The translations under genes and the position numbers were made by a program. This document shows positions 12,491 through 23,083 of a DNA stretch of 64,000 nt, piece after piece; the first letter of the stretch is position 1, and each line of letters begins with the position of its first letter. The notes under the pieces were generated by a model that made no database searches, was not told where the DNA came from, and saw nothing but the letters and a program-made list of their open reading frames with translations. The DNA lies in NCBI RefSeq assembly GCF_000283155.1, contig NW_004454281.1:908181-972180 (forward strand). The letters are read 5' to 3'. This DNA is from Ceratotherium simum simum. Taxonomy: Eukaryota > Chordata > Mammalia > Perissodactyla > Rhinocerotidae.

Positions 12491-13976
12491 AGTGCCCGTC
12501 AACAATGAATGAATAAAGAAGATGTGTATATATACAATGGAATACTACTCTTATCTTGTTCCTGTTCTCAGTGGAATGGCTTTCAGTTTTTCCACATTAA
12601 GTATGATGTTGGCTATGGGTTTATCATATATGGCCTTTATTGTGTTGAGGTACTTTCCTTCTGTACCCATTTTATTGAGAGTTTTTATCATAAATGGATG
12701 TTGGATCTTGTCACATGCTTACTCTGCATCTATTGAGATGGTCATGTGGTTTTTGTTCTTGATTTTGTTAATGTGGTGTATCACATTGATTGGTTTGTGG
12801 ATGTTGAACCATCGCTGTGTCCCTGGTATAAATCCCACTTGATCATGGTCTATGATCTTTTTAATGTATTGCTTTATTCGGTTTGCCAATATTTTGTCGA
12901 GGATTTTTGCATCTATGTTCATCAGCGATATTAGCCTGTAATTTTCCTTCTTTGTGTTGTCCTTGTCTGGCTTTGGTATCAGGGTGATGTTGGCCTCGTA
13001 GAATGTGTTTAAGAATTGTTCCATCTTCCTCAATTTTTTTGGAACAGTTTGAGAAAGATAGGTATTAAATCTTCTTTGAGTGTTTGGTAGAATTTTCCAG
13101 AGAAGCCATCTTGTCCTGGACTTCTGGTTTTTGGGAGGTTTTGGATTACTGTTTCAATCTCTTTACTTGTGATTGGTCTATTCAGATTCCCTATTTCTTC
13201 TTGATTCTGTTTCTGGAGGTTTTGTGAATCTAAGAATTTATCTATTTCTTCTAGATTGTCCAATTTATTGGCATATAGTTTTTTATAGTATTCTCTTATA
13301 ATCCTTTGTATTTTTGTGGTATCTGTTTAATTTCTCCTCTTTCATTTCTAATTTTATTTATTCGAGCCTTCTGTTTTTTTCTTAGTGAGTCTGGCTAAGG
13401 GTTTGTCAGTTGTGTTTATCTTCTCAAAGAACCAGCTCTTTGTTTCATTGACCCTTTCTACTTTTTTGTTTGTTTGTTTCAATTTCATTTCTGCTCTAAT
13501 TTTTATTATTTCTCTCCTTCTGCTGACTTTGGACTTTGTTCTTCTTTTTCTAATTCTGTTGGGTATAGTTTAAGATTGCTTAATTGAGATTTTTCTTGCT
13601 TCTTTAGGTGGGCCTGTATTACTATGAATTTCCCTCTTAGGACCACTTTTGCTGCATCTCGTATGAGTTGGTGTGGTCTATTTTCATTTTCATCTGTCTC
13701 CTGATATTTTTTGATTTCTCCTTTAATTTCCTCAATGATCTTTGGGTTGTTCAGTAGCATGTTGTTTAGTCTCCATATATTTGTCACTTTCCTAGCTGTT
13801 TTCTTTTACTTGATTTCTAGTTTCATAGCATTATGGTCAGAAAAGATGCTTGATAAGATTTCAGTCTTCTTAAATTCATTGAGGCTTGCCTTGTTTCCCA
13901 ACATATGGTCTATCTTTGAGAATACTCCATGTGCACTTGAGAATAATGTGTATTTTGCTGTTTGGGGATCAAGTGT

Positions 13977-14012
13977 TATATATATATGTATATATACACA
14001 CACACATATGTC
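13977..14012. repeat. (TA)n/(CA)n microsatellite
   Basis: TATATATATGTATATATACA followed by CACACACACAT within the antisense L1. Confidence 0.8.
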
Positions 14013-14035
14013 TGTTTAGTTCATCTGGTCTATTT

Positions 14036-14315
14036 TTTCTTTTTTTTTTTCATTTTTTTTTTCTTGAGGAAGATTGGCCCTGCACTAACATCTGTTGCCA
14101 ATCTTCCTCTTTTTCTTTTTTTCTCCCCAAAGCCCCAGTACATAGTTGTGTATCATAGTTGTAGAGTTGTGGCTCTTCTATATGGGATGCTGCCTCAGCA
14201 TGGCTCAATGAGCAGTGAGTAGGTGCATGCCCAGGATCCAAACCGGCGAACTGGTGAACCCCAGGCCACCGAAGCAGAGGCACGAACTTAACCACTATGC
14301 CACTGGGCTGGCCCC
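14036..14315 (-). mobile_element. ERE SINE, - strand (first of a tandem pair)
   Basis: T-rich start, then GGAAGATTGGCCCTGCACTA, AAAGCCCCAGTACATAGTTG, CAGGATCCAAACCGGCGAAC and terminal CACTGGGCTGGCCCC. Confidence 0.9.
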
Positions 14316-14330
14316 TAGTTTTTCATTTAT

Positions 14331-14569
14331 TTTTTTGTTTTTGTGAGCAAGATCAGCCCTGAGTTAACATCCAATGCAAATCCTCCTCTTTTTGCCGACG
14401 AAGATTAGCCCTGGGCTAACATCCGTGCCCATCTTCCTCTACTTTATATGGGACACTGCCACAGCATGGCTTGACAAATGGTGCGTCAGTGCACGCCCAG
14501 GATCCGAACCTTCGGACTGCCGAAGTGGAGCACACACACTTAACCACTGTGCCACTGGGCCAGCCCCCT
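14331..14569 (-). mobile_element. ERE SINE, - strand (second of a tandem pair)
   Basis: T-rich start, tail units with GATCAGCCCTGAGTTAACAT and GATTAGCCCTGGGCTAACAT, then CCCAGGATCCGAACC and terminal CACTGGGCCAGCCCC. TAGTTTTTCRTTTA flanks it at 14316 and 14570. It therefore inserted next to the first ERE by its own event. Confidence 0.9.
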
Positions 14570-17084
14570 TAGTTTTTCGTTTAAATCCACCATTTCCTTG
14601 TTGACTTTCTGTCTGGCTGATCTATCCATTGATGTAAGTGGAGTGTTAAGGTCCCCTACTGTTAGTGTATTGTTGTTACTATCTCCTTTTAGGTTTGTTA
14701 ATAGTTGCTTTATGTACTTTGGTGCTCTTGTGTTGGGTGCATATATATTTAAAAGTGATATGTCTTCTTGGTGGAATGTTCCTTTTATCCTTATATACTG
14801 CCCCTCTTTGTCACTCATTAACTGTTTTATCTTGAAGTCTACTTTGTCTGATATAAGTATTGCAATACCTGCTTTCGTTTGCCATTAGCTTGGAGTATCG
14901 TATTCTATCCCTTTACTCTGAGCCTCTGTCTTTAGAGCTGAAATGTGTTTCCTGGAGGCAGCATATTGTTACATCTTGTTTTTTAATTCATCCTGCCACT
15001 CTATGTCTCTTGATTAGAGAATTCAATCCATTTACATGTAGAGTGATTATTGATAGATGAGTGCTTAATGCTGCCATTTTATCACTCGTTTGCCAGTTCT
15101 TCTTCATCTCCTTTGATTCTCGTCCCATGTATTTCGGACTACCAATTTAGTTTGGTAGTTCTCTATGATGGTTTTCTTAGTATTCTCTTTATTTATCATT
15201 TCTGTGTCTGTTCTGATTATTTGTTTGGTGGTTACCATGAGGTTTGTATAAAAAATCTTGTAGATAATCAATTTTCTGATAGCCTCTTGTTTCCTTAGAT
15301 TAAGCCAATTGCATCCCTTTCCTCTTTCCCTCCTAAGTTATTATTGTCACAATTTATTCCATCTTGTGTTGTGATTCTGTGGTTAAAATGACAAGGTTGT
15401 ATTTATTTTTGATGTTTTCCTTCCCTTTATCTTTAATGTTATAATTAAGTTTTTGCTAACCTGTTCTAATAGAGAGCTACAATTTTCTGATTCTGTCTAC
15501 CTGTTTATTTCCTTGCTCAAGGCTGTGTAACCACCCCCCTTTTTTTAAGGTATGAGGGCCTTCTTGAGCATTTCTTGTAGGGGGTGTGTTGTGGCAATGA
15601 ACTCCCTCAGCTTTTGTTTATCTGGGAAAGTTTTTATTTCTCCCTAATATCTGAAGCATATTTTCGCTGGATACAGTATTCTTGGCTGAAAGTTTTTGTC
15701 TTTCAGTATTTTGAATATATCATTCCACTATCTCCTAACCTGTAAGTTTTCTGCTGAGAAATCCACCAAAAGCCTGATAGGGGTTCCCTTGTATGTTTTG
15801 TTCTTCTGCCTTGCTGTCCTTAATATTTTTTCTTTGTTATTGACTTTGCCACCTTTACTACTATGCCTTGGAGAAGGTGTTTTTACATTGATATAATTTG
15901 GAGTTCTATTACCTTCTTTCACTTGTATTCCCAGCTCCTTCCCCTGGTTTGGGAAGTCCTTAGCTATTATTTCTTTGAACAAGTTTTCTGCTCCTTCTCT
16001 TCTCCCACTGGAATACTTATAATCCATATGTTGCATTTCCTAATTTAGTCAGATATTTCTCAGAGAATTTCTTCATTTCTTTTTAGTCTTAGTTCTCTCT
16101 CCTACCTCCATCTAAAGCATTTCTATATTTCTGTCCTCTAGACTGCTGATTCTCTCCTCTGTAATATCAGCTCTGTTATTCAGGGAATCCAGATTTTTCT
16201 TTGTCTCATCCATTGTGTTTTTCATCTCCAACGTTTCTGATTGGTTTTTCTTTATAGTTTCAATCTCTTTTGTGAAGAATCCCTCTGTTCATTAATTTTG
16301 TTCCTGATTACATTGAACTGTCTATCTTTATTTGCTATTTTGAGTTCTCTGTCATTTTGATTATAAACTTATGTGCCTTCAGGATTGATTTCTGGGTGCT
16401 TGTCATTTTCCTTCTAGTCTGCAGTATTTATATATTTTTTCCTACTGTTTGATGGCGTGGATTTGTGCCTCAGCATAGTGATAGTATCTGGTCGCAACTT
16501 CCACCTGCTGCCACTGAGTGGGGGTCAAGAGCTGTGTATTCTGAGCCCTCCGTGATCCCCGGCTCACTCACAGCTGCTGCTTTTCTGCCGTATATGTGGG
16601 TGCTTTGGCCAGCTGGCTGAGCCAGAGCGCTGGGTGGTGGAGGGGCACTTTCTTTCATTCACGATCCCAAAGGCGTTCTCATTCTTTCTTTGCTCCCTGC
16701 TCTCCTGGGATGCTGGCTTGATGAAGACACCCCTGCAACAGCTTAGCCACCTCTGTGTGGGGCTTTCCCACAGGCTGTGAGGGAAGTTGTAGAGTGAAGG
16801 TGTTCCTGCAGAAGGTCGCCCCTCCCCCCCTCCTCCCAGAGCTGTGCACAGCCCTGCACCCTGGGTCGCTGCCGTTTGGGAGGGACAGGAGATCACCTTA
16901 CCTCCTTCCACTTCCTCTGGGAGGTCCAGCACCTCCACCTCCAGACATATGACTGCATGGGTCTCTCAGGCATCTTTTGTGTTCTGTGAATATCCTCTGT
17001 TGGTATATGAATGTCCTTTTCACTGTATTTTAGTGGGGAGAGTCTAAGTAAGCGCTCACTCCACCAAGATACTGACATCACTCC

Positions 17085-20000
17085 AAGCCTTCTGTTTTTC
17101 TCTTAGTGAGTCTACCTAAGGGTTTTTCAGTTTTGTTTATCTTCTCAAAGAACCAGCTCTTTGTTTCATTGATCCTTTCTACTGGTGTTTTTTTTTTTGG
17201 CTTTAATTTCATTTATTTCTGCTCTAATTTTTATTTTTTCCCTCCTTCTGCTAACTTTGGGCTTTGTTTGTTGTTTTTCTAATTCTGTTAGGTGTAGTTT
17301 AAGATTGCTTATTTGAGATTGTTCTTGTTTGTTAAGGTGGGCCTGTATTGCTATGAATTTCCCTCTCTGGACCGCTTTTGCTGCATCCCATATGAGTTGG
17401 TATGGTGTTTTTTCATTTTCATTTGTCTCTAGATATTTTTTAATTTCTTCAATGATCCATTGGCTATTCAGTAGCATGTTGTTTAGTCTCCACATCTTTG
17501 TCACTTTCCCCACTTTTTTCTCATAGTTGATTTCTAGTTTCATAGCATTGTGGTCAGAAAAGATGCTTGATATGATTTCAGTCTTCTTAAATTTGTTGAA
17601 GCTTGCCTTGTTTCCCAACATATGGTCTGTCCTTGAGAATATGCCATGTGCACTTGAGAAGAATGTGTGTTCTGCTGTTTTGGGATGGAATGTTTTATAT
17701 ATATATATGTATCTATTAATTAAGTCCATCTGGTTTGGTGTTTCAATTAAGGCTACCGTTCCCTGTTGACTCCCTGTCTGGATGATCTATCCATTGATTT
17801 AAATGAGGTGTTGAGGTCTCCTACTATTATTGTGTTGCTCTCAATTTCTCCCTTTAGGTCTGTTAGCAGTTGTTTTATGTACTTTTGTGCTCCTGTGTTA
17901 GGTGCATATATATTCATAAATGTTATTTTCTCTTGGTGGAATGTCCCTTGTATCATTATATACTGCCCTTCTTTGTCTCTCATTGTCTGTTTTATCTTGA
18001 AGTCTGCTTTGTCGATGTAAGATATGGCGACACCCACTTTCTTTTGCTTGCCATTTGCTTAGAGTGTCATCTTCCATCCTTTCATTCTGATCCTATGTTT
18101 ATCTTTATAGTTGATGATGTGTTTTCCTGGAAGCAGCATATTTTGGAATCTTGTTTTTTAATCCATCTCACCGCTCTGTATCTTTTGATTGGAGAATTCA
18201 ATCTATTTACATTTAGAGTGATTATTGATATATGAGGGCTTAACGCTGCCATTTTATCACTTGTTTTCTGGTTTTTCTTTATTTCCCTTGTATTTCTGAC
18301 TGCCATTTCATTTTGGTGGTTTTCTGTGATGGTTTTCTCAGTTTTCTCCTTATTTATGTTTTGTGCCTCTCTTCTAATTCTTTGTTTAGTGGTTACCACA
18401 GGTTTGTATAAAAGATCTCATAGATGAGATAGTCCATTTTCTGGTATCCCCTTAGATCTACATTAGCCTAAGGAGATTCCATCCCTCTCCTCTTCTCCTT
18501 CTGATTTATTATTGTGACAAATTCTTTTTTGTGTGTGTTGTGAATTTCTGAGTAAATTGAAGTGTTTATAGTTATTTTTGATGCTTTGCTTCCCTTCATC
18601 TTTTATAATTAATTGTTTGCTCACCTGTTCTGATAGAGAGCTCCAATTTTTTTATTTTGTCTCTTTATCTCCATGCTGAACGCTTTGTAAACCTTTACCT
18701 TTTTGTTTCAGGGAGGATGGCTTCCTTCATCATTTCTTGTAAGGAAGGTCTAGTGGCAATGAACTCCCTCAGCTTTTGTTTATCTGGGAAAGCTTTTATT
18801 TCTCTATCGTATCTGAAGGATAGTTTTGCTGGATAGAGTATTCTTGCCTAGAAGTTTTTATCTTTAGTATTTCAAATATATCATTCCATTCTCTCCTAGC
18901 CGGTAAGGTTTCTCCTGAGAAATCTGCTGAAAGCCTGATAGGAGTTCCTTTGTATGTTATTTTCTTTTGCCTTGCTGCCCTTAATATTTTTTCTTTGTCG
19001 TTTTTTGCCAGTTTCAATATTATATGCCTTGAAGAAGGTCTTTTTGCATTGATGTAATTAGGAGTTCTATTAGCTTCATGTACTTGTAAGTCCAGCTGCT
19101 TCCCCAGGTTTGGGAAGTTCTCAGCTATTATTTCTTTGAACAAGCTCTCTGCTCCTTTCTCCCTCTCTTCTCTCTCTGGACTACCTATCTTTATGTTGCT
19201 TTTCCTAATTGATTCAGATATTTCTCAAAGAATTTCTTCAATTTTTTAAAAACTTAGTTCTCTCTCCCCTCTACTATATTTCTTTCCTCTAAGTCATTAA
19301 TTCTGTTCTCCATAACATCAGCTCTATTTTTTTATGGTTCCTGATTATTTTTTATCTCATTGTGTTCTTCATATCCAGAATTTGGTTATTTTTCTTTAGA
19401 GTTTCAATCTCCTTAGTGAAGTATTCCTTCTGCTCATTAATTTTATTCCTGTGCTCATTGCACTGTTTGTCTGAGTTTTCTTGTAACTCACTGAGTTTCT
19501 TTATGACAACTATTTTGAATTCTCTGTCATTTAGATTGTAAATTTCTGTGAGTTCAGGATTGTTTTCTGGAGACTTGTCATTGTCCTTCTGCTCTGAAGT
19601 GTTATTGTAGTTCTTCATGGTGTTTGATGAATTGATCCTTTGCCAGTGCATCTCTGGTAGTATGAGGTCTTAGATTCCACCTGCCACCGCTGGTGGGGAG
19701 CAATAGCTGTGTTTTCTGATCCTTCCCCATATGCTGGATGATGTCTTTGTAGGGCTAGTCTGCATTTGCCTGGGCTGGCCTCAGCCACTCTGCAGGTTGC
19801 ACTCACATGGGCAGGGCCTCTGTACTGGGCGGGCAGGTCAGGCACCATAGGCAGGGCCTCTGTGCTCAGCAGGGGACCAGCTGAGCTGCTGTATGCTAGT
19901 TCAGAGGACTGCCTGTGCGGGGCCTAAAGCACTACTCGGTGGGTCCCTTGGGGTGCTGTGCTCCACAGGCAGGGCACCTTCTTCCTTGTCCTTTGCTAGA

Positions 20001-20529
20001 GGTGAGGGGCCCCCGTGTGGGTGCTGAGCTGCTACTCTGTGGGTTCCACGGGCTGCTGTGCTCCGCAGGCAGGGGTGTCTTCTGAGCAGGTGGGTGCCTT
20101 CTCACCTGCGCTAGGCTCTGCAGGCTACTGCCTTCACAGGGGCTGAGCCATCACCACTTGGTGTAGAGCATTCCCACTAGTGGGGTCACCATGGCTTGGT
20201 GGGTTCTCCTGTGGGCCAGACTGCAACTTTGAAAGCATTTTTGCAGGCAGGACTGTCCCTGCCTCCTTACAGTTGCACTGGCTGCTGTGTTAGGATCTTT
20301 GACCTGGCTCGCTGCTGCCGAGTAGGGGGAGGATAGTGCTCACCTAGTTCCACTGCCTCCCAGGGATCCAGTCCACCTATCTTCATAAATCTAGCTGTGT
20401 GGATCTCTCAGACGTCCTGGTGTGCTCTGCAGGGAGTCTTCTGCTGGTTAATGAATGTCCATTTAGTTGTATCTTAAGGGGAGAGACTGAGGGACCAACT
20501 CACTCCTCCATGATGCAGATGTCACTCCT
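17085..20529 (-). mobile_element. LINE-1, antisense, complete 5' end at 20529, truncated inside ORF2
   Basis: The - strand from 20529 shows the 5' end (AAGGAGTGACATCTGCATCA), a GC-rich 5' UTR with the GGTGGGTCCC-type text, and ORF1 remnants (C-terminal domain at 18796-19143 with KEKILRAARQKKITYKGTPI). The ORF2 endonuclease follows (ITLNVNRLNSPIKRYR near 18250, IIVGDLN near 17820). It stops at 17085, inside ORF2, against the 5' end of the neighbouring antisense L1. It is not functional. Confidence 0.9.
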
Positions 20530-22560
20530 TCAAAAATCGTGTGTCTTTATATTTAAACTGAGTTTCTTGTAGACAATCTATAGTTGGGCTTTCTTTTTCA
20601 TCTTTTTTGTCAGTCTCTTTCTTTTAATTGGTAGATTTAGAAGATTCACATTTAAAGTGATTATTGATATAGTTGGATTAATCTCTACCATGTTTTTCTG
20701 TTTCTAGTCATTGCACTTGTTCTTTGTTTCTTTTTTTTAATCTCCCTCCTTTTTCTGCTTTCTCTGGTTTTAATTGAATGTTTTTATATGATTCCATTTT
20801 CTCTCCTTTCTTACTTTATCTCTTAGCATTACCGAAGAGTATCTCTTAGCATTACCGAAGAGTATCTTAGATACTTAGATAATGTATCTCTTACATTATC
20901 TATCTTAGCATATCACTTATACTGGCTTTTAAATTTATTTTAGTGGTTGCCTGCAGTTTGCAATAAACATTTATAACTAATCTAAATACCCTTTCAAATA
21001 ACATTTACCACTTAAAGGTAGCACAGGTACCTTAAAATCAAGTATTCCCGATTCTTCCTTTCCATGCCTTACAACATCACTACTGTTTATTTCACTTATT
21101 ATAAGCTATAGTCATTCAATACATTGTTGCTGTTACTAGTTTGAACAAAAAGTTATCTTTTTTAATTAAGAATTTTGATTAAGAATAAGAAAAATTAAAA
21201 GTTTTATCTTCATTTATTCCTTCTCTGATACTCTTCCTTTCTTTATGGAGATCTGAGTTTATGAACTATATCATTTTCCTTCTCTCTGAGGAATTTCTTT
21301 TAACATTTCTTGCAGGGCGGGTCTGCTGGCGACACATTCCCTCTGGAGTTTGTTTTTGTCTGCGAAAGTCTTTCTCTTTCACTCTTGAGGTGTCATTTCA
21401 GTGGATAGAGAAATCTGGGTTGTTCAGTTTGGGGTTTTTTAAAACACTTTAAATATTTCACTTCACTGGCTTCTTGCTTGAATGGTTTCTGAAGAGAAGT
21501 CTGATATAATTCTTATTCTTGTCCCTTATGGGGAAGGTGTTTTTTTGCCTCTGGCTTCTTTCAAGATTTTCTCTTTGTCTTTTGTTTTCTGCAGTTGGAG
21601 TATGTTATGTGTAGGTATAGAGTTTGTGGTGTTTATCCTCCTTGGTGTTCTCTGAGCAACTCAGATCTGTGATTTGGTATTTTTCATTAATTTTTGAAAA
21701 GTTCTCAGCTATTACCATTATTAAATTCTCTCTGCTTATGTTACCCATCTGTTCTTGTATGTTGTCCAACTTTTCCCATTAGACCCCTTAGACTATTAAT
21801 CATAGTTATTTGAAATCCTGGCCTAATAATTCCAAAATATCTGCTGTATCTGACTCTGGTTCTGATGCTTGCTTTGTCCCTCAAGACTGTGTTTCATTTT
21901 GTTTTCTTGTTTGATTTTACTTTGCTTTCTATCATGCCTTGTAATTTTTTTTTGAAAACTGAACATAATGTACTGAGTATTAGGAACTGAGGTAAAAAGA
22001 GCTTTAGTATGAGATTTTGTATATCTGGGTAGTAGTTAGGCTGTGTTTACTGTTTCCTGTAGCTGTAGGTGTCACAGGTTTCAATTTCCTCCGGTACCCT
22101 TGTTTTTGTCTCCTTGTTGTCTTTGAGTTTCCCTAGAAACTCCTTGTTAAATACAGTCTGTCTTGCAGCTCTCTTAGTTGTAATCTACTGTGATTATACT
22201 GGAGCCCTGTTGATTGAGTGGTGAGGTATTGGGGAGAAGTGGATGTGTATGTAAGGCTAGGCCGGCGTTAGTTAATTGCCCCTCCCCCAGTAAAGTAGTT
22301 TCTAGTAAAGTAGTTTCTCTTGAGGACAGGCTTTTGTTAAGGAGAACAGAACTTCCGGTTGTGTTTCAAAATAGTTCGTTTTCCCCTCCTCCAGCCCAAA
22401 GCACACAGGGGAAGTACTCTTCGCCCATGAGAACCTGGTGGAGCTCCTGGAGGTGATACTAACAAAAGTGTGGGTACTCTTCCACCACTGGGGTCCCAGG
22501 AGTTTTAACTCACAGGCCAGCCCACACTCAGCCTCCAGCATTGGATCAGTCATCTTACCT
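20530..22560 (-). mobile_element. Older LINE-1-like sequence, antisense, ORF1 to 5' region
   Basis: Complement of L1-like text: TTGATATAGTTGGATTAATC near 20664, the ORF1 C-terminal zone near 21260-21600 (TTTCTTTTAACATTTCTTGC) and a CT-rich 5' part to about 22560. It is more diverged than its neighbours. It contains a 23-bp tandem duplication (20820-20866) and a short duplicated AGTAAAGTAGTTTCT (22289-22319). Confidence 0.7.
20820..20882. repeat. Local tandem duplication, period 23 bp
   Basis: TCTCTTAGCATTACCGAAGA-type unit present twice in succession, followed by further TATCTTAG-rich degenerate units. Confidence 0.8.
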
Positions 22561-22878
22561 TTAAGTCTTCCTACCTGTTAGGGCTCCAGGGACTTCTGCT
22601 CCAGCTGAGCTGTGGTTTTGTCCTCACCTGTCTCTCCCGTTCTCAGACTTCACTTCTCTGAGGGATCTAAGAAGTGTTGTGGATTTCAGGTTTTCAGCTT
22701 TCCTCTTATCTTGAGGATGAGAACGATGACTTCCATACTCTTGCATGTTAGAACAGAAACTATGAGTCCACTCCTACTTTTTTTATTTATCAACTTTTGG
22801 GGATGTATGTGCATTTTATTGATTATTATAAAATTAATAGTCATATGGAAAAAGCCATGGGTGTCTGTGTTTGTGCAG
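22561..22878. other. HIRA intron, end of the large upstream intron
   Basis: No repeat is firmly recognised and no gene is seen. It ends in the TGTGTTTGTGCAG acceptor of the next HIRA exon. Confidence 0.6.
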
Positions 22879-23083
22879 GTTGAAAGAGCAGAACCTTGTA
22901 AAAGAGCTGAGGCCCCGGGACCTCCTGGAGAGCAGCAGTGACAGTGATGAGAAAGTCCCTGTGGCCAAGCCCTCCTCACTCTCCAAGCGAAAACTGGAGC
23001 TCGAGGTGGAAACAGTGGAGAAGAAGAAGAAAGGCCGGCCTCGGAAGGATTCCCGGCTCATGCCTGTGTCTCTCTCTGTCCAG
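22879..23083 (+). CDS. HIRA: HIRA coding exon (residues 592/593-660), probably exon 16 of 25
   Basis: The acceptor is TGTGCAG ending at 22878 and the donor is GTGAGG at 23084. The first base completes a codon begun upstream, and the exon ends in phase 0. It encodes the linker between the B domain and the Hira domain. Visible elements are the KELRPRD segment, an acidic serine cluster SSSDSDE (about 610-616, a CK2-like context), KRKL (628-631, containing an RxL cyclin-docking-type motif) and KKKKGRPRK (about 640-648). The last is a nuclear-localisation signal with a GRP core resembling an AT-hook. The composition is that of a charged, disordered linker. The exon lies directly after about 22 kb of repeat-dominated intron. 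Confidence 0.96.

Larger units (their letters stand above)
6695..12545 (+). mobile_element. LINE-1, nearly full length, + strand, 5' end present, 3' tail missing
   Basis: Starts at an L1-like 5' end (GAGAGTGACATCAGCATCAT), which mirrors the 5' ends of the two antisense copies at 17084 and 20529. Then come a GC-rich 5' UTR (to about 7440), degraded ORF1 and ORF2 from about 8815. The C-terminal nucleic-acid-binding domain of ORF1 is open at 8019-8408. The endonuclease start is visible (LNVNGLN and the QETH motif, both expected active-site blocks). The RT region shows FVDD at about 10947, where L1 normally has FADD, and GTRQGCP near 10820. Several frameshifts and stops (for example after 9201, 9824 and 10986) kill it. 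It stops in the 3' UTR-proximal text at ATGGAATACTACTC with no poly(A), joined straight to an antisense L1. Confidence 0.93.
12546..17084 (-). mobile_element. LINE-1, antisense, complete 5' end at 17084, truncated in ORF2 at 12546
   Basis: Reading the - strand from 17084 gives the 5' end (GGAGTGATGTCAGTATCTTG), a GC-rich 5' UTR, ORF1 remnants (15728-16036 holds the RRM/C-terminal part, with KEKILRTARQKNKTYKGTPI) and the ORF2 endonuclease. The RT region follows, up to the [18 protein letters not shown] zone. The element is cut at 12546 where it meets the + strand L1 tail to tail. Two EREs (14036-14569) lie in its endonuclease part. Stops and frameshifts throughout. Confidence 0.9.

Noticed and set aside
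22214..22553. Overlapping 80-codon frames on both strands just before the first HIRA exon
   Set aside because: They lie in old antisense LINE sequence with a local duplication. They have no splice signals or resemblance to HIRA residues before 592.
1..22878. Search for earlier HIRA exons (WD40 or B domain)
   Set aside because: No segment encodes recognisable HIRA text. The interval is explained almost fully by LINEs and EREs.
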